NCBI RefSeq assembly: GCF_946482535.1
Contig: NZ_CAMLRU010000038.1
Coordinates: forward strand, 1 to 16,697
Origin: an uncultured Flavobacterium sp.
GTDB taxonomy: Bacteria > Bacteroidota > Bacteroidia > Flavobacteriales > Flavobacteriaceae
Length of the DNA stretch: 16,697 nt
Reading direction: 5' to 3'
Shown: one piece after another, positions 6,476 to 13,591 of the stretch
Layout of the letters: each line of letters begins with the position of its first letter
Position numbering within the stretch: position 1 is the stretch's first letter
Program-made: the position numbers and the translations under genes
The notes under the pieces: model-generated
What the model saw: the letters and a program-made list of their open reading frames with translations, nothing else
Database searches by the model: none
Told to the model about the DNA's origin: nothing

Positions 6476-7837
6476 TTATTTTATCGAACTGATAATATCG
6501 TGTTTGGTAATAATATGGTGTTTACCATTTCCTAAATCAACCAACACCGCTTGGTTGTCTTTGTTGATGAGTTTGGAAATTTCTTCAATCGGTGCGTTGG
6601 CACTTACAATCGGATAGGGTTTGCCCATGATTTCACGGATGGGTTTATCGGCTATGTTTTTGTCTTCTACGTAGCTTCTGAACAAATCGGTTTCGTCTAT
6701 GCTTCCTACGAAACCTGTCGTATCGATTACCGGAATTTGAGAGATGTTGTATTTTTTCAAACGTTCGATGGCGTGTGACACCAATTCTTCCGTTCTCACG
6801 ATTACCAATGGTTTGTCTTTGTGGTCTTTGATTACGTCTTCTGCTTTGGTGATTTCTTCTTCTAAGAAACCTCTTTCGCGCATCCAATCGTCGTTGAACA
6901 TTTTCCCTACGTAACGGCTACCGCTGTCGTGGAAAAGCACTACTACAACATCGTTCGGACCGAAATGTTCTTTTAATTGGTGTAATCCTTTGACACAAGC
7001 TCCGGCTGAATTCCCTACGAAAATCCCTTCTTCTAAAGCAATTTTTCTCGTATACACTGCAGCGTCTTTATCGGTTACTTTGGTGAATCCGTCTATGACT
7101 GAGAAGTCTACATTTTTAGGCAAGATGTCTTCGCCGATGCCTTCGGTGATATAGGAATAGATTTCGTTTTCGTCGAAGATGCCGGTTTCGTGGTATTTTT
7201 TGAATACCGAGCCGTAAGTATCAATTCCCCAAACTTTGATATTTGGATTTTTTTCTTTTAAATATTTCCCGATGCCCGAAATGGTTCCGCCGGTTCCTAC
7301 TCCAACCACAAAGTGCGTTACTTTCCCATCGGTTTGTTCCCAAATTTCGGGTCCGGTTTGTTGGTAATGGGCTAAAGCGTTACTTGGATTATCGTACTGG
7401 TTAACGTACCAAGAGTTGGGGATTTCGGTGCTTAATCTTTTGGAAACTGAATAATACGAGCGCGGATCGGTTGGTTCTACATCGGTTGGACACACTACTA
7501 CTTTGGCGCCAACGGCACGAAGGATGTCCATTTTTTCTTTGGATTGTTTGTCGGTTATCACAAAAATACATTTGTATCCTTTGATGATAGCAGCTAAGGC
7601 TAAGCCCATACCGGTATTTCCGGAAGTACCTTCGATGATGGTTCCGCCGGGTTTTAATCGGCCGTCGGCTTCGGCATCTTCTACCATTTTGAGTGCCATT
7701 CGGTCTTTGGTGGAATTGCCCGGATTGAAGGTTTCTACTTTGGCTAATACCAAAGCATCAATGCCTTCAACGACTTTGTTTAGTTTTACTAAAGGTGTAT
7801 TGCCGATAGTGCCTAATATGTTTTCTGCGTATTTCAT
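6476..7837 (-). CDS. cbs: Cystathionine beta-synthase
   Basis: 453-residue PLP-dependent enzyme that condenses serine (or an activated serine) with homocysteine to cystathionine in transsulfuration; a cysteine synthase activity cannot be excluded. NPGNSTKDR (38-46) carries the PLP lysine K44, GTSGNTG (70-76) binds the cofactor/substrate, and GVGTGGT (179-185) is the PLP-phosphate loop. The stretch EGIGEDILP and the NDDWMRERGFL ending of the catalytic part match CBS better than CysK. A CBS-domain pair occupies about residues 342-453, probably a nucleotide-binding regulatory module. There is no N-terminal heme domain, as usual in bacteria. Its stop codon abuts the TTG start of the kinase gene, and it has a strong promoter upstream. 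Confidence 0.9.
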   Translation of the reverse strand: MKYAENILGTIGNTPLVKLNKVVEGIDALVLAKVETFNPGNSTKDRMALKMVEDAEADGRLKPGGTIIEGTSGNTGMGLALAAIIKGYKCIFVITDKQSKEKMDILRAVGAKVVVCPTDVEPTDPRSYYSVSKRLSTEIPNSWYVNQYDNPSNALAHYQQTGPEIWEQTDGKVTHFVVGVGTGGTISGIGKYLKEKNPNIKVWGIDTYGSVFKKYHETGIFDENEIYSYITEGIGEDILPKNVDFSVIDGFTKVTDKDAAVYTRKIALEEGIFVGNSAGACVKGLHQLKEHFGPNDVVVVLFHDSGSRYVGKMFNDDWMRERGFLEEEITKAEDVIKDHKDKPLVIVRTEELVSHAIERLKKYNISQIPVIDTTGFVGSIDETDLFRSYVEDKNIADKPIREIMGKPYPIVSANAPIEEISKLINKDNQAVLVDLGNGKHHIITKHDIISSIK

Positions 7838-7858
7838 TTTTATTAAGTTTCGGATTGC

Positions 7859-7877
7859 GAGTTCCGAGTTTTGAGTT
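7859..7877. repeat. Three 7-bp direct repeats in cbs leader
   Basis: GAGTT occurs at 7859, 7866 and 7873, exactly seven bases apart (GAGTTCC, GAGTTTT, GAGTTTA). On the minus strand these are AACTC repeats inside the predicted cbs leader, between the -7 box and the ATG. They may be a protein or RNA-binding site, or simply local duplication. Confidence 0.45.
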
Positions 7878-7887
7878 TAATATTTGA

Positions 7888-7917
7888 CAAATGTAATGCT
7901 ATTTGGAACGTTTACAA
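7888..7917 (-). promoter_or_regulatory. cbs promoter
   Basis: The minus strand has TTG (7915-7917), a 19-base spacer and TACATTTG (7888-7895), a full match to the Flavobacterium -33/-7 consensus. The predicted start near 7882 gives a leader of about 45 bases. It should drive cbs, the zeta-like kinase and the small ORF as one transcript. Confidence 0.72.
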
Positions 7918-7929
7918 AAATTCAAATGG

Positions 7930-8020
7930 TTTATCCTTTAACCCCGATGGGAGTGGCTACCGTGTAGCGCGGACAGCGGGAATTGCCTTAACTGATAAAG
8001 CCCGAAACTTTCGTTCCTGA
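7930..8020. repeat. Putative second dispersed intergenic element
   Basis: A noncoding GC-richer block lies between the porin stop and the cbs promoter. It contains ACCCCGATGGGAGTGGCTAC, TAGCGCGGACAGCGGGAATT and a perfect CGAAACTTTCG palindrome (8003-8013). This wording resembles another intergenic sequence family I recall from Flavobacteriaceae chromosomes. No copy elsewhere in the window confirms it. There is no coding frame and no U-tract, so it is not an obvious terminator for the porin gene. Confidence 0.42.
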
Positions 8021-8025
8021 AAAAT

Positions 8026-9948
8026 TTATTGGAAGAAATTCCACACCAATCCGAAACGAATCATAAAATCGCGGTAAGGATAATTGGGCGCGGTATAGAA
8101 CGTATTGCCGGTCATTTTAGAGTTGAAATGTTCTGCTTTGAGGAAAATTCGGGTTTGGCGTATTCTGGCATTGACAAAAAAATCAATCATGGGAAACTCA
8201 CCAATTTCGCGAGTATTTTGAACGAAAGCTTCTGCTGTAACCGGATTGTAATCGTTGGCGTAATATTTTGTAAAATAGTTGATGGTGAATCCCGTTTGCA
8301 GGTACATGGCTTTTTTGAAGAAGTAATCGGTAAAATACAAGGTGTTGCGGGTTACGATTTGCGGCACGTTGAGAATGTCGTCTTCTTGGTCGACTTGTTG
8401 GTACAAAACGGTATTGTCTAAGGCTAATTTCCACCATTTGAATTCGCGACTCACTTTTACCGAGAGGTAATTGATGGTTTTGTCATATTGTTTGGGAGAA
8501 ATTAATTGTTGTTGTGCATTGGTAGAATCATCGCTGAAATACAGATGGTCATTGATGGAACTCACTTGCAAAGACGCATCTAACCATTGGGTTTTGGCGG
8601 TGGCTTCTAAATTATTGATTTTTTCGTTTTTGAAATTGTTGGCCCAATTGTAGGCTGTAAAACCGCTTTGGAACAAGTTAAAAGTATGATCCGGAATTTT
8701 GTTCAGCAATTGGTATTGGAACAAGAACGCGTTTTTATCGTTGAGTTGGTATTTAAGTTTGGCGTCAAAATTAGACAATGATTGGTTGGAAACAGAATTA
8801 GAATACAGAAAGGTTCCGTTCCATTTGTTTTTGCGGTATTCGTATTGACCACCGACGGTATTGATTTCGTCATTAAGCGAACTGGGCACCGGTCCGGATG
8901 GTAAAATCAGTATCCTATTGTAGTAGTAATTGAATCGAAAGTCTTCGGCGAAGAATTGGAATTTTCCGAGTAGTGAATTCTCATAAACAGCACCTACTTT
9001 ATTGTACATTCGATTGTAGCGCGATTGGTCGTTGACGCCGGTGGATACAAAAGCTTCTCCGAAACGATACACTTCTTCTTCGTCTTCTCCTATTACAGAA
9101 ACTACTGTTTTTTGGTTGTATTCAAAGAATTTTCTTTCGTAGTTGAATTGGTGGGTTAGGTACAAACTATTATTGCCGCTTTTGGGATTGATTCTGAAGT
9201 GGTGATCAAAGAAGAATCTTTTTCCTTTCATAATGGATTTGGCATCTCGGAGATAAACTTCCAAACGAGCTCTGTTTTGGAAAGCCGCGTCTTCGCCTTC
9301 AAAGTCTTCCAAATTCGTAATTCCGCCATTCTCGCCATTTAAGAAATCCTGGCCGGTGTAATGAAAATTGAGGTAATATCTTTTGTTGAGTGTATTGTAA
9401 CTGGTAGTGAATCGAAAGTTACCGGTACTGGACAACTGATTGATATATTTTCCTAAAGAGCGCAAACCTTTGAAGGCCACTGACATATTGAATCGTTCCG
9501 AGGTATTGACCGCAATCAAGGCATCAATAGATTGGCCTTGTTCCATTACGGTTTTAAAATACAATTCAGTGATGGGTGTTGCTACCGAATAATAGTTGAT
9601 ATCCTCAGGTTTCATATAATTGAAATGTTTCCCGGAAAATCCTAATTCAGGATAAGGAGAGAATTTTTTATAGCCATAATCCAAAACCGTATAGGTTTGT
9701 CCTTCATTGGCAAACGGCAAGAGTCCGAAAATATCTTTTCTGAGGTAATTGTATTCGTATTCTTTTTTGATGGTTAATGAAGTATCTACAAAGGTTGTAT
9801 CTCTTTGCAAAGTAATGATTCTATATTGGTCAAAGGCCGCTTTCGGCGTTGTATTTTGACTTCCTTCTTTGGGTGCTCCCGTTGTTTGGGTTTGGGAAAA
9901 ACCATTGAAAAAAATCACTAAAAAGACCGCTATAAATAAATTTCTCAT
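8026..9948 (-). CDS. Putative outer membrane porin (Porin_10-like)
   Basis: 640 residues from the ATG at 9948, with a signal peptide (MRNLFIAVFLVIFFNGFS, then QTQTT). The mature part is rich in alternating aromatic strands (for example RYYLNFHYTGQDF, FLFQYQLLN, MYLQTGFTINYF) and ends in PNYPYRDFMIRFGLVWNFFQ, a typical barrel-closing region of the putative porin family of Bacteroidota. The substrate is unknown. The frame stays open to 10053, but that extension runs through the terminator of the protease gene and would bury the signal peptide, so 9948 is chosen. It has its own -7 box just upstream and is followed by cbs about 190 bases on. Confidence 0.82.
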   Translation of the reverse strand: MRNLFIAVFLVIFFNGFSQTQTTGAPKEGSQNTTPKAAFDQYRIITLQRDTTFVDTSLTIKKEYEYNYLRKDIFGLLPFANEGQTYTVLDYGYKKFSPYPELGFSGKHFNYMKPEDINYYSVATPITELYFKTVMEQGQSIDALIAVNTSERFNMSVAFKGLRSLGKYINQLSSTGNFRFTTSYNTLNKRYYLNFHYTGQDFLNGENGGITNLEDFEGEDAAFQNRARLEVYLRDAKSIMKGKRFFFDHHFRINPKSGNNSLYLTHQFNYERKFFEYNQKTVVSVIGEDEEEVYRFGEAFVSTGVNDQSRYNRMYNKVGAVYENSLLGKFQFFAEDFRFNYYYNRILILPSGPVPSSLNDEINTVGGQYEYRKNKWNGTFLYSNSVSNQSLSNFDAKLKYQLNDKNAFLFQYQLLNKIPDHTFNLFQSGFTAYNWANNFKNEKINNLEATAKTQWLDASLQVSSINDHLYFSDDSTNAQQQLISPKQYDKTINYLSVKVSREFKWWKLALDNTVLYQQVDQEDDILNVPQIVTRNTLYFTDYFFKKAMYLQTGFTINYFTKYYANDYNPVTAEAFVQNTREIGEFPMIDFFVNARIRQTRIFLKAEHFNSKMTGNTFYTAPNYPYRDFMIRFGLVWNFFQ

Positions 9949-9965
9949 TCGAATAAATTTCGACA

Positions 9966-9973
9966 CAAAAATA
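9966..9973 (-). promoter_or_regulatory. Porin -7 promoter box
   Basis: TATTTTTG on the minus strand matches TAnnTTTG and ends 17 bases before the ATG at 9948. No TTG lies at the usual 17-23 base distance upstream, so the -33 element is weak or absent. The box also supports the shorter porin start. Confidence 0.5.
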
Positions 9974-9999
9974 CACAAAACAATTTGTAATAAAATCAT

Positions 10000-10029
10000 A
10001 AAAAAACCATCTCCTTTACAGAGATGGTT
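10000..10029 (-). terminator. Intrinsic terminator of the protease gene
   Basis: A perfect 9-bp stem (AACCATCTC at 10005-10013 with GAGATGGTT at 10021-10029) has a 7-base loop. On the minus strand a run of T's reaching to 10000 follows immediately. It lies 23 bases after the protease stop and is a classical rho-independent terminator. Confidence 0.88.
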
Positions 10030-10052
10030 CAAGTTGTATCTTTTTAATAACA

Positions 10053-11906
10053 TTAGTGCTTGATAAACTTTTTAGTCACAGAATTTTTATCTGACTGAAA
10101 AGTTACAAAATACACTCCTGATGATAAAGAAGCAATATCAATAGTGTGATTGATAAAGTTTGCGTTTCCAAACACCTCTTTACCGGAGATATCATGAATT
10201 TTTATTCCTGTGATGGTGGTATTTGTATTGACATTATAATTCAGAACATTAGTGGCAGGATTAGGATAAATGAAAACACTATTGTCAAATACATAATCGT
10301 CATTGTCTAAAGTAATTCCGACATCACCACTACCAATCAAGGAGAATATTTGAGAGCCGCCGGTCAGCGTGCCTTTGTGCGTTACTTGGATGGTATAAAC
10401 ACCCGGTTGGGCATTGTAAATTTGAACTTTTTCTATATTGTCTGCATCGTTGTCAGAAATATTAGTTGCCGCACCGCTTGGATCTTCCGGATCTAATTTC
10501 CATGGGTAATAAATATTACCGTCTTTTAAGATTTTCAAATCCAGGTTATTTTTAAGCCTTGGTGTTCTGATATCTTCAGAACCACTGGTATTTGCATTCC
10601 CGGCAGGATCTGTCCAACAAATTGACACCGCAACATTTTGTACGGCATTAATCGAAATTTGTTTGGTAAAAGTTTCGCTATTGGCCAAAGTATTTTCCTC
10701 CAATAAAGAACTTGTATTTCTGTTGGTAATAATAGTAGCGGCTAATTCAGCATTGGCTAATCCCCAACCGAACTCATAATCAGGTCCGGGATTAAGGCCG
10801 GCTTCTTTGGCGCTGTGACAAATCAATCCTCTGACAGTGGAGGATCTCATATAACTTGAGTTTAAATTATTATAATGTTTTTGAAGTAACAATATCATTC
10901 CTGTAATCGCCGGTGATGACATTGATGTTCCTTGGTAAGTATCATAAGCATTGTTGCTGGAGCTGATGGTAGAAAAGACCCCAACTCCTTTGGCAGAAAT
11001 ATCCGGTTTAATTCTTCCGTCATCACTTGGTCCCCAGTTGCTGAAGTCACTCATTATTACACTATCTGAATTAAGATAATTGGGTACTTCTTCAACGGCA
11101 GCTACTGTCAGTACGTTTTTTGAATTGGACATACCCGTTAACAAATCATAGCCTCCTTTGATGAAAATTTGCGGGAAATCGCCATTATTTCGGTCATTTC
11201 CGGCTGACTTTACGATTTGAAAAAAGGGATAAGTAACGGCAAAATTATCTGCTTGTACGGCAGAGGAGTCATAAGAACCAAACCTCCACAAAGGCAAACT
11301 GCTACTTACATAACCATAAGAGTGATTAGAGACTAAAAAACCCTCTCCGGCAAATACCGCCATTTCGGTAAAATCTGAAGTCCAATCAAAAGTTCTGGCA
11401 AGACCCTGATAAGCAATTCCTCTACTTGAGGCATTTAAGCCGGTACTTACAACTGTTCCGGTAACGTGAGTGGCATGAGTACTTAACGCTGAAGCATCAT
11501 CCCCTAAAGTAATTTTACTTCCGCCAAATTCTTGGTGGGTATTTCTCACTTTACCGCCATCCCAAATACCGGCTGTCATACCTGAACCGGTAACATTTAG
11601 TCCTAAAGAACCTCCGGGATACATTTTGTTAGTGGAGATGGTTACACTAGAACCAGCATTATCAGTAGTAAAGAAAATAGGTTCATTATCATATATTCTT
11701 TGTAATGAAAATTTTTCACTCTCAACAATCTTGTGATTTAACTTATAGGTTGAGATTAATTTACTTTGTAAATCTTGTTCGATTTTGAGTTCGTTGATAA
11801 ATTTATTTATCGCTTGGGCATCATAAAAAGAGACAATTTTCTTTCTGTCTTCTGCCGATTGAGAAAAAGCTACAAAAGAAAAAAGAAGGAAGGTAATTCT
11901 ATACAT
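10053..11906 (-). CDS. Secreted subtilisin-like S8 peptidase with T9SS tail
   Basis: 617-residue serine protease with an N-terminal signal peptide (MYRITFLLFSFVAFS). The catalytic triad is visible: D116 in AGIWDGG, H144 in THATHVTG and S328 in GTSMSSP, with N237 of SAGND as the oxyanion residue. The usual HGTH is HATH here. After the catalytic domain, residues about 410-527 form a beta-sandwich like that of Kp-43-type subtilases (SICWTDPAG, NNLDLKI, PGVYTIQV). Residues about 545-617 are a type A T9SS sorting domain (FIYPNPATNVLNYN, IHDISGKEV, LSSGVYFV, TKKFIKH), so the enzyme should cross the outer membrane and be released or anchored. It lies just after susCD but has its own promoter, and it is likely to supply peptides to that importer. 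Confidence 0.93.
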   Translation of the reverse strand: MYRITFLLFSFVAFSQSAEDRKKIVSFYDAQAINKFINELKIEQDLQSKLISTYKLNHKIVESEKFSLQRIYDNEPIFFTTDNAGSSVTISTNKMYPGGSLGLNVTGSGMTAGIWDGGKVRNTHQEFGGSKITLGDDASALSTHATHVTGTVVSTGLNASSRGIAYQGLARTFDWTSDFTEMAVFAGEGFLVSNHSYGYVSSSLPLWRFGSYDSSAVQADNFAVTYPFFQIVKSAGNDRNNGDFPQIFIKGGYDLLTGMSNSKNVLTVAAVEEVPNYLNSDSVIMSDFSNWGPSDDGRIKPDISAKGVGVFSTISSSNNAYDTYQGTSMSSPAITGMILLLQKHYNNLNSSYMRSSTVRGLICHSAKEAGLNPGPDYEFGWGLANAELAATIITNRNTSSLLEENTLANSETFTKQISINAVQNVAVSICWTDPAGNANTSGSEDIRTPRLKNNLDLKILKDGNIYYPWKLDPEDPSGAATNISDNDADNIEKVQIYNAQPGVYTIQVTHKGTLTGGSQIFSLIGSGDVGITLDNDDYVFDNSVFIYPNPATNVLNYNVNTNTTITGIKIHDISGKEVFGNANFINHTIDIASLSSGVYFVTFQSDKNSVTKKFIKH

Positions 11907-11922
11907 AACAATTTAATTTTTC

Positions 11923-11948
11923 CAAAGGTAAAAAAAAAGAGCCACCAA
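11923..11948 (-). promoter_or_regulatory. Protease gene promoter overlapping a terminator
   Basis: TACCTTTG (11923-11930) on the minus strand matches the -7 consensus and lies 16 bases before the ATG. A TTG (11946-11948) sits 15 bases upstream, slightly closer than usual, inside the susD terminator stem and loop. The T-run of the terminator is thus the spacer of this promoter. Confidence 0.62.
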
Positions 11949-11963
11949 AATATGGTGGCTCTT
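11931..11963 (-). terminator. Intrinsic terminator of susCD
   Basis: A perfect 11-bp stem (AAGAGCCACCA at 11937-11947 with TGGTGGCTCTT at 11953-11963) has a 5-base loop and is followed on the minus strand by eight T's. It lies 22 bases after the susD stop. It is the strongest terminator in the window. Confidence 0.92.
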
Positions 11964-11985
11964 ATTATATTTTACAAATCAATGA

Positions 11986-13578
11986 TTAATCCAAATATCC
12001 TGGATTTTGTTGAATTTGTAGATTAGCATTGATTTCAGAAATTGGAATAGGTGCGGTGAATCTGTAATCATCCGTAGGGATTGAACATACGTTAACCAAT
12101 TCACAATCTCTTGTGTATCTGTCAATACCTGCACCGGCAAGAGTTCCTAAACGTTTCAAGTCGATGTATCTGTGACCTTCGTAACACAATTCTAATCTTC
12201 TTTCCGCAAGAATATCAGCCCATGCTGCAGTAGCATTTGCGTATACCGGTAAAGTTGGGAATGGCGCTCTGAAAGTTCTGGCATCTCTAACAGCTTTGAT
12301 AGCATTAGCAGCACCAGTTAAATCACCGGTAGCAACCAAAGCTTCTGCACGGATGAAGTACATTTCTGAAACTCTGAATACTTTTAAATCATTACCTAAA
12401 TCAAAACCTGATTTCCCAGGATACTTATCAATCAATAAAGCATCGTTTAACTGGTAGCTAGGGTCAGTAGTGTAATCCGGAGCTGAAGTACTTGGATAAG
12501 TTCCTTCATCAATTCTACTAGTTGGATCGATGAAAGCGTATCTTCTGATATCAGAAGAACCATGAGTACCATTTCCTTGCTCTAATAAATTGAACAAGTT
12601 TCTACCCATATCTTGGTAACAACCACCGGTAAAGTTAGATCTGTTAAAGTAGAATAAACCTGCAACAGCACCTTTACCTACCGGTCTGTCAAGAGACCAA
12701 ATAATTTCACCTCTGTCTAAATCAGCCCACATTTTTCTGTAAGGATTTGTTGGAGCAGTAGCACTGTAATAAGCATTATTCCAAGCTGTAGAACCAACTG
12801 TTCCAGTCGGAACCGGAGTAGCAGCAGTTAATGCAGGAGAATCAGCGATAACTTGATTAGCATACTGTAAAGCTAAAGTATAGTTTTTTCTGTATAAATA
12901 CATTCTGGCTCTTAAAGCGTTGATTGCATTTCTGCTCATGTATGTCCAAGGCTTAGAGTTTGTAACTACACCCGGATCAATAATATTGTCATAAGCAAAA
13001 GTTAGATCTGACTCAATTAGAGCAAAAACTTCACCATTTGTATTTCTAGGCAATTGCTCAGTTAAACCAGGAACTCTGTCCATCAAAATAACACCTAAAG
13101 CACTGTCATCACTCAAATCAGTTGAGAAATAAGTCAACAATTGGAAATGACCAAAAGCTCTTAAGGCTCTTGCTTGGGCTACGATTGAATTGTACTCAGC
13201 CAATTCTCCAGCTTCAGGAGTAATTCTGGCGGCACCTCTTATCAAACGATTAGCATAGTTAATCAATACATATTGATTAGCCCAAATTCCTTCGGCAAAA
13301 CCATCATTTGAATTTAAAATAAATCCATACAAATCTCTGTTTTGACCTGCATTTTGATTACCAATACCACATTCATCAGTAACGATTGAGGTAAAACCAA
13401 TTTCGTTTTGAACCGAGGCTTTATCATAAACCTCATTCAAATACAATTGCATATCTGCTAAGGTCTTAAAAGTATTAGCTTCATTGAATTCACCATCTTG
13501 TACGATGTTATTTGCGTCTTCACAAGAATTGCTTAGCAACCCTGCAACGGCTAATAGTAATAAACTAATTTTTTTCAT
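11986..13578 (-). CDS. SusD/RagB-family surface lipoprotein
   Basis: 530-residue lipoprotein with a lipobox ending SNSC (Cys19), exported to the cell surface, where SusD proteins form the lid over the SusC barrel and capture ligand. Recognisable features are the N-terminal substrate-binding half (GIWANQYVLINYANRLI, 97-113), the TPR-like core, VFRVSEMYFIRAEAL (400-414), ERRLELCYEGHRYIDLKR (459-476) and the conserved NPGYLD end. The length is typical. It starts 13 bases after the susC stop behind an A-rich stretch and has no Shine-Dalgarno. The ligand cannot be read from sequence; the neighbouring protease suggests peptides, as for the RagAB system, rather than glycans, since no glycoside hydrolase is nearby. 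Confidence 0.94.
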   Translation of the reverse strand: MKKISLLLLAVAGLLSNSCEDANNIVQDGEFNEANTFKTLADMQLYLNEVYDKASVQNEIGFTSIVTDECGIGNQNAGQNRDLYGFILNSNDGFAEGIWANQYVLINYANRLIRGAARITPEAGELAEYNSIVAQARALRAFGHFQLLTYFSTDLSDDSALGVILMDRVPGLTEQLPRNTNGEVFALIESDLTFAYDNIIDPGVVTNSKPWTYMSRNAINALRARMYLYRKNYTLALQYANQVIADSPALTAATPVPTGTVGSTAWNNAYYSATAPTNPYRKMWADLDRGEIIWSLDRPVGKGAVAGLFYFNRSNFTGGCYQDMGRNLFNLLEQGNGTHGSSDIRRYAFIDPTSRIDEGTYPSTSAPDYTTDPSYQLNDALLIDKYPGKSGFDLGNDLKVFRVSEMYFIRAEALVATGDLTGAANAIKAVRDARTFRAPFPTLPVYANATAAWADILAERRLELCYEGHRYIDLKRLGTLAGAGIDRYTRDCELVNVCSIPTDDYRFTAPIPISEINANLQIQQNPGYLD

Positions 13579-13591
13579 ATTATTTTTTTTT

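Noticed and set aside
5897..7837. Stop-codon readthrough making one CBS-kinase protein
   Set aside because: The kinase family N-terminus begins exactly at the TTG and CBS has a natural C-terminus; reinitiation is simpler. Kept only as a test in the findings.
7503..7874. 123-codon plus-strand frame opposite the start of cbs
   Set aside because: Shadow of conserved cbs codons; it also crosses the cbs leader and has no family resemblance.
8029..8437. Plus-strand and alternative-frame minus-strand open frames at the 3' end of the porin gene
   Set aside because: The porin frame has the conserved barrel end; the others are compositional shadows.
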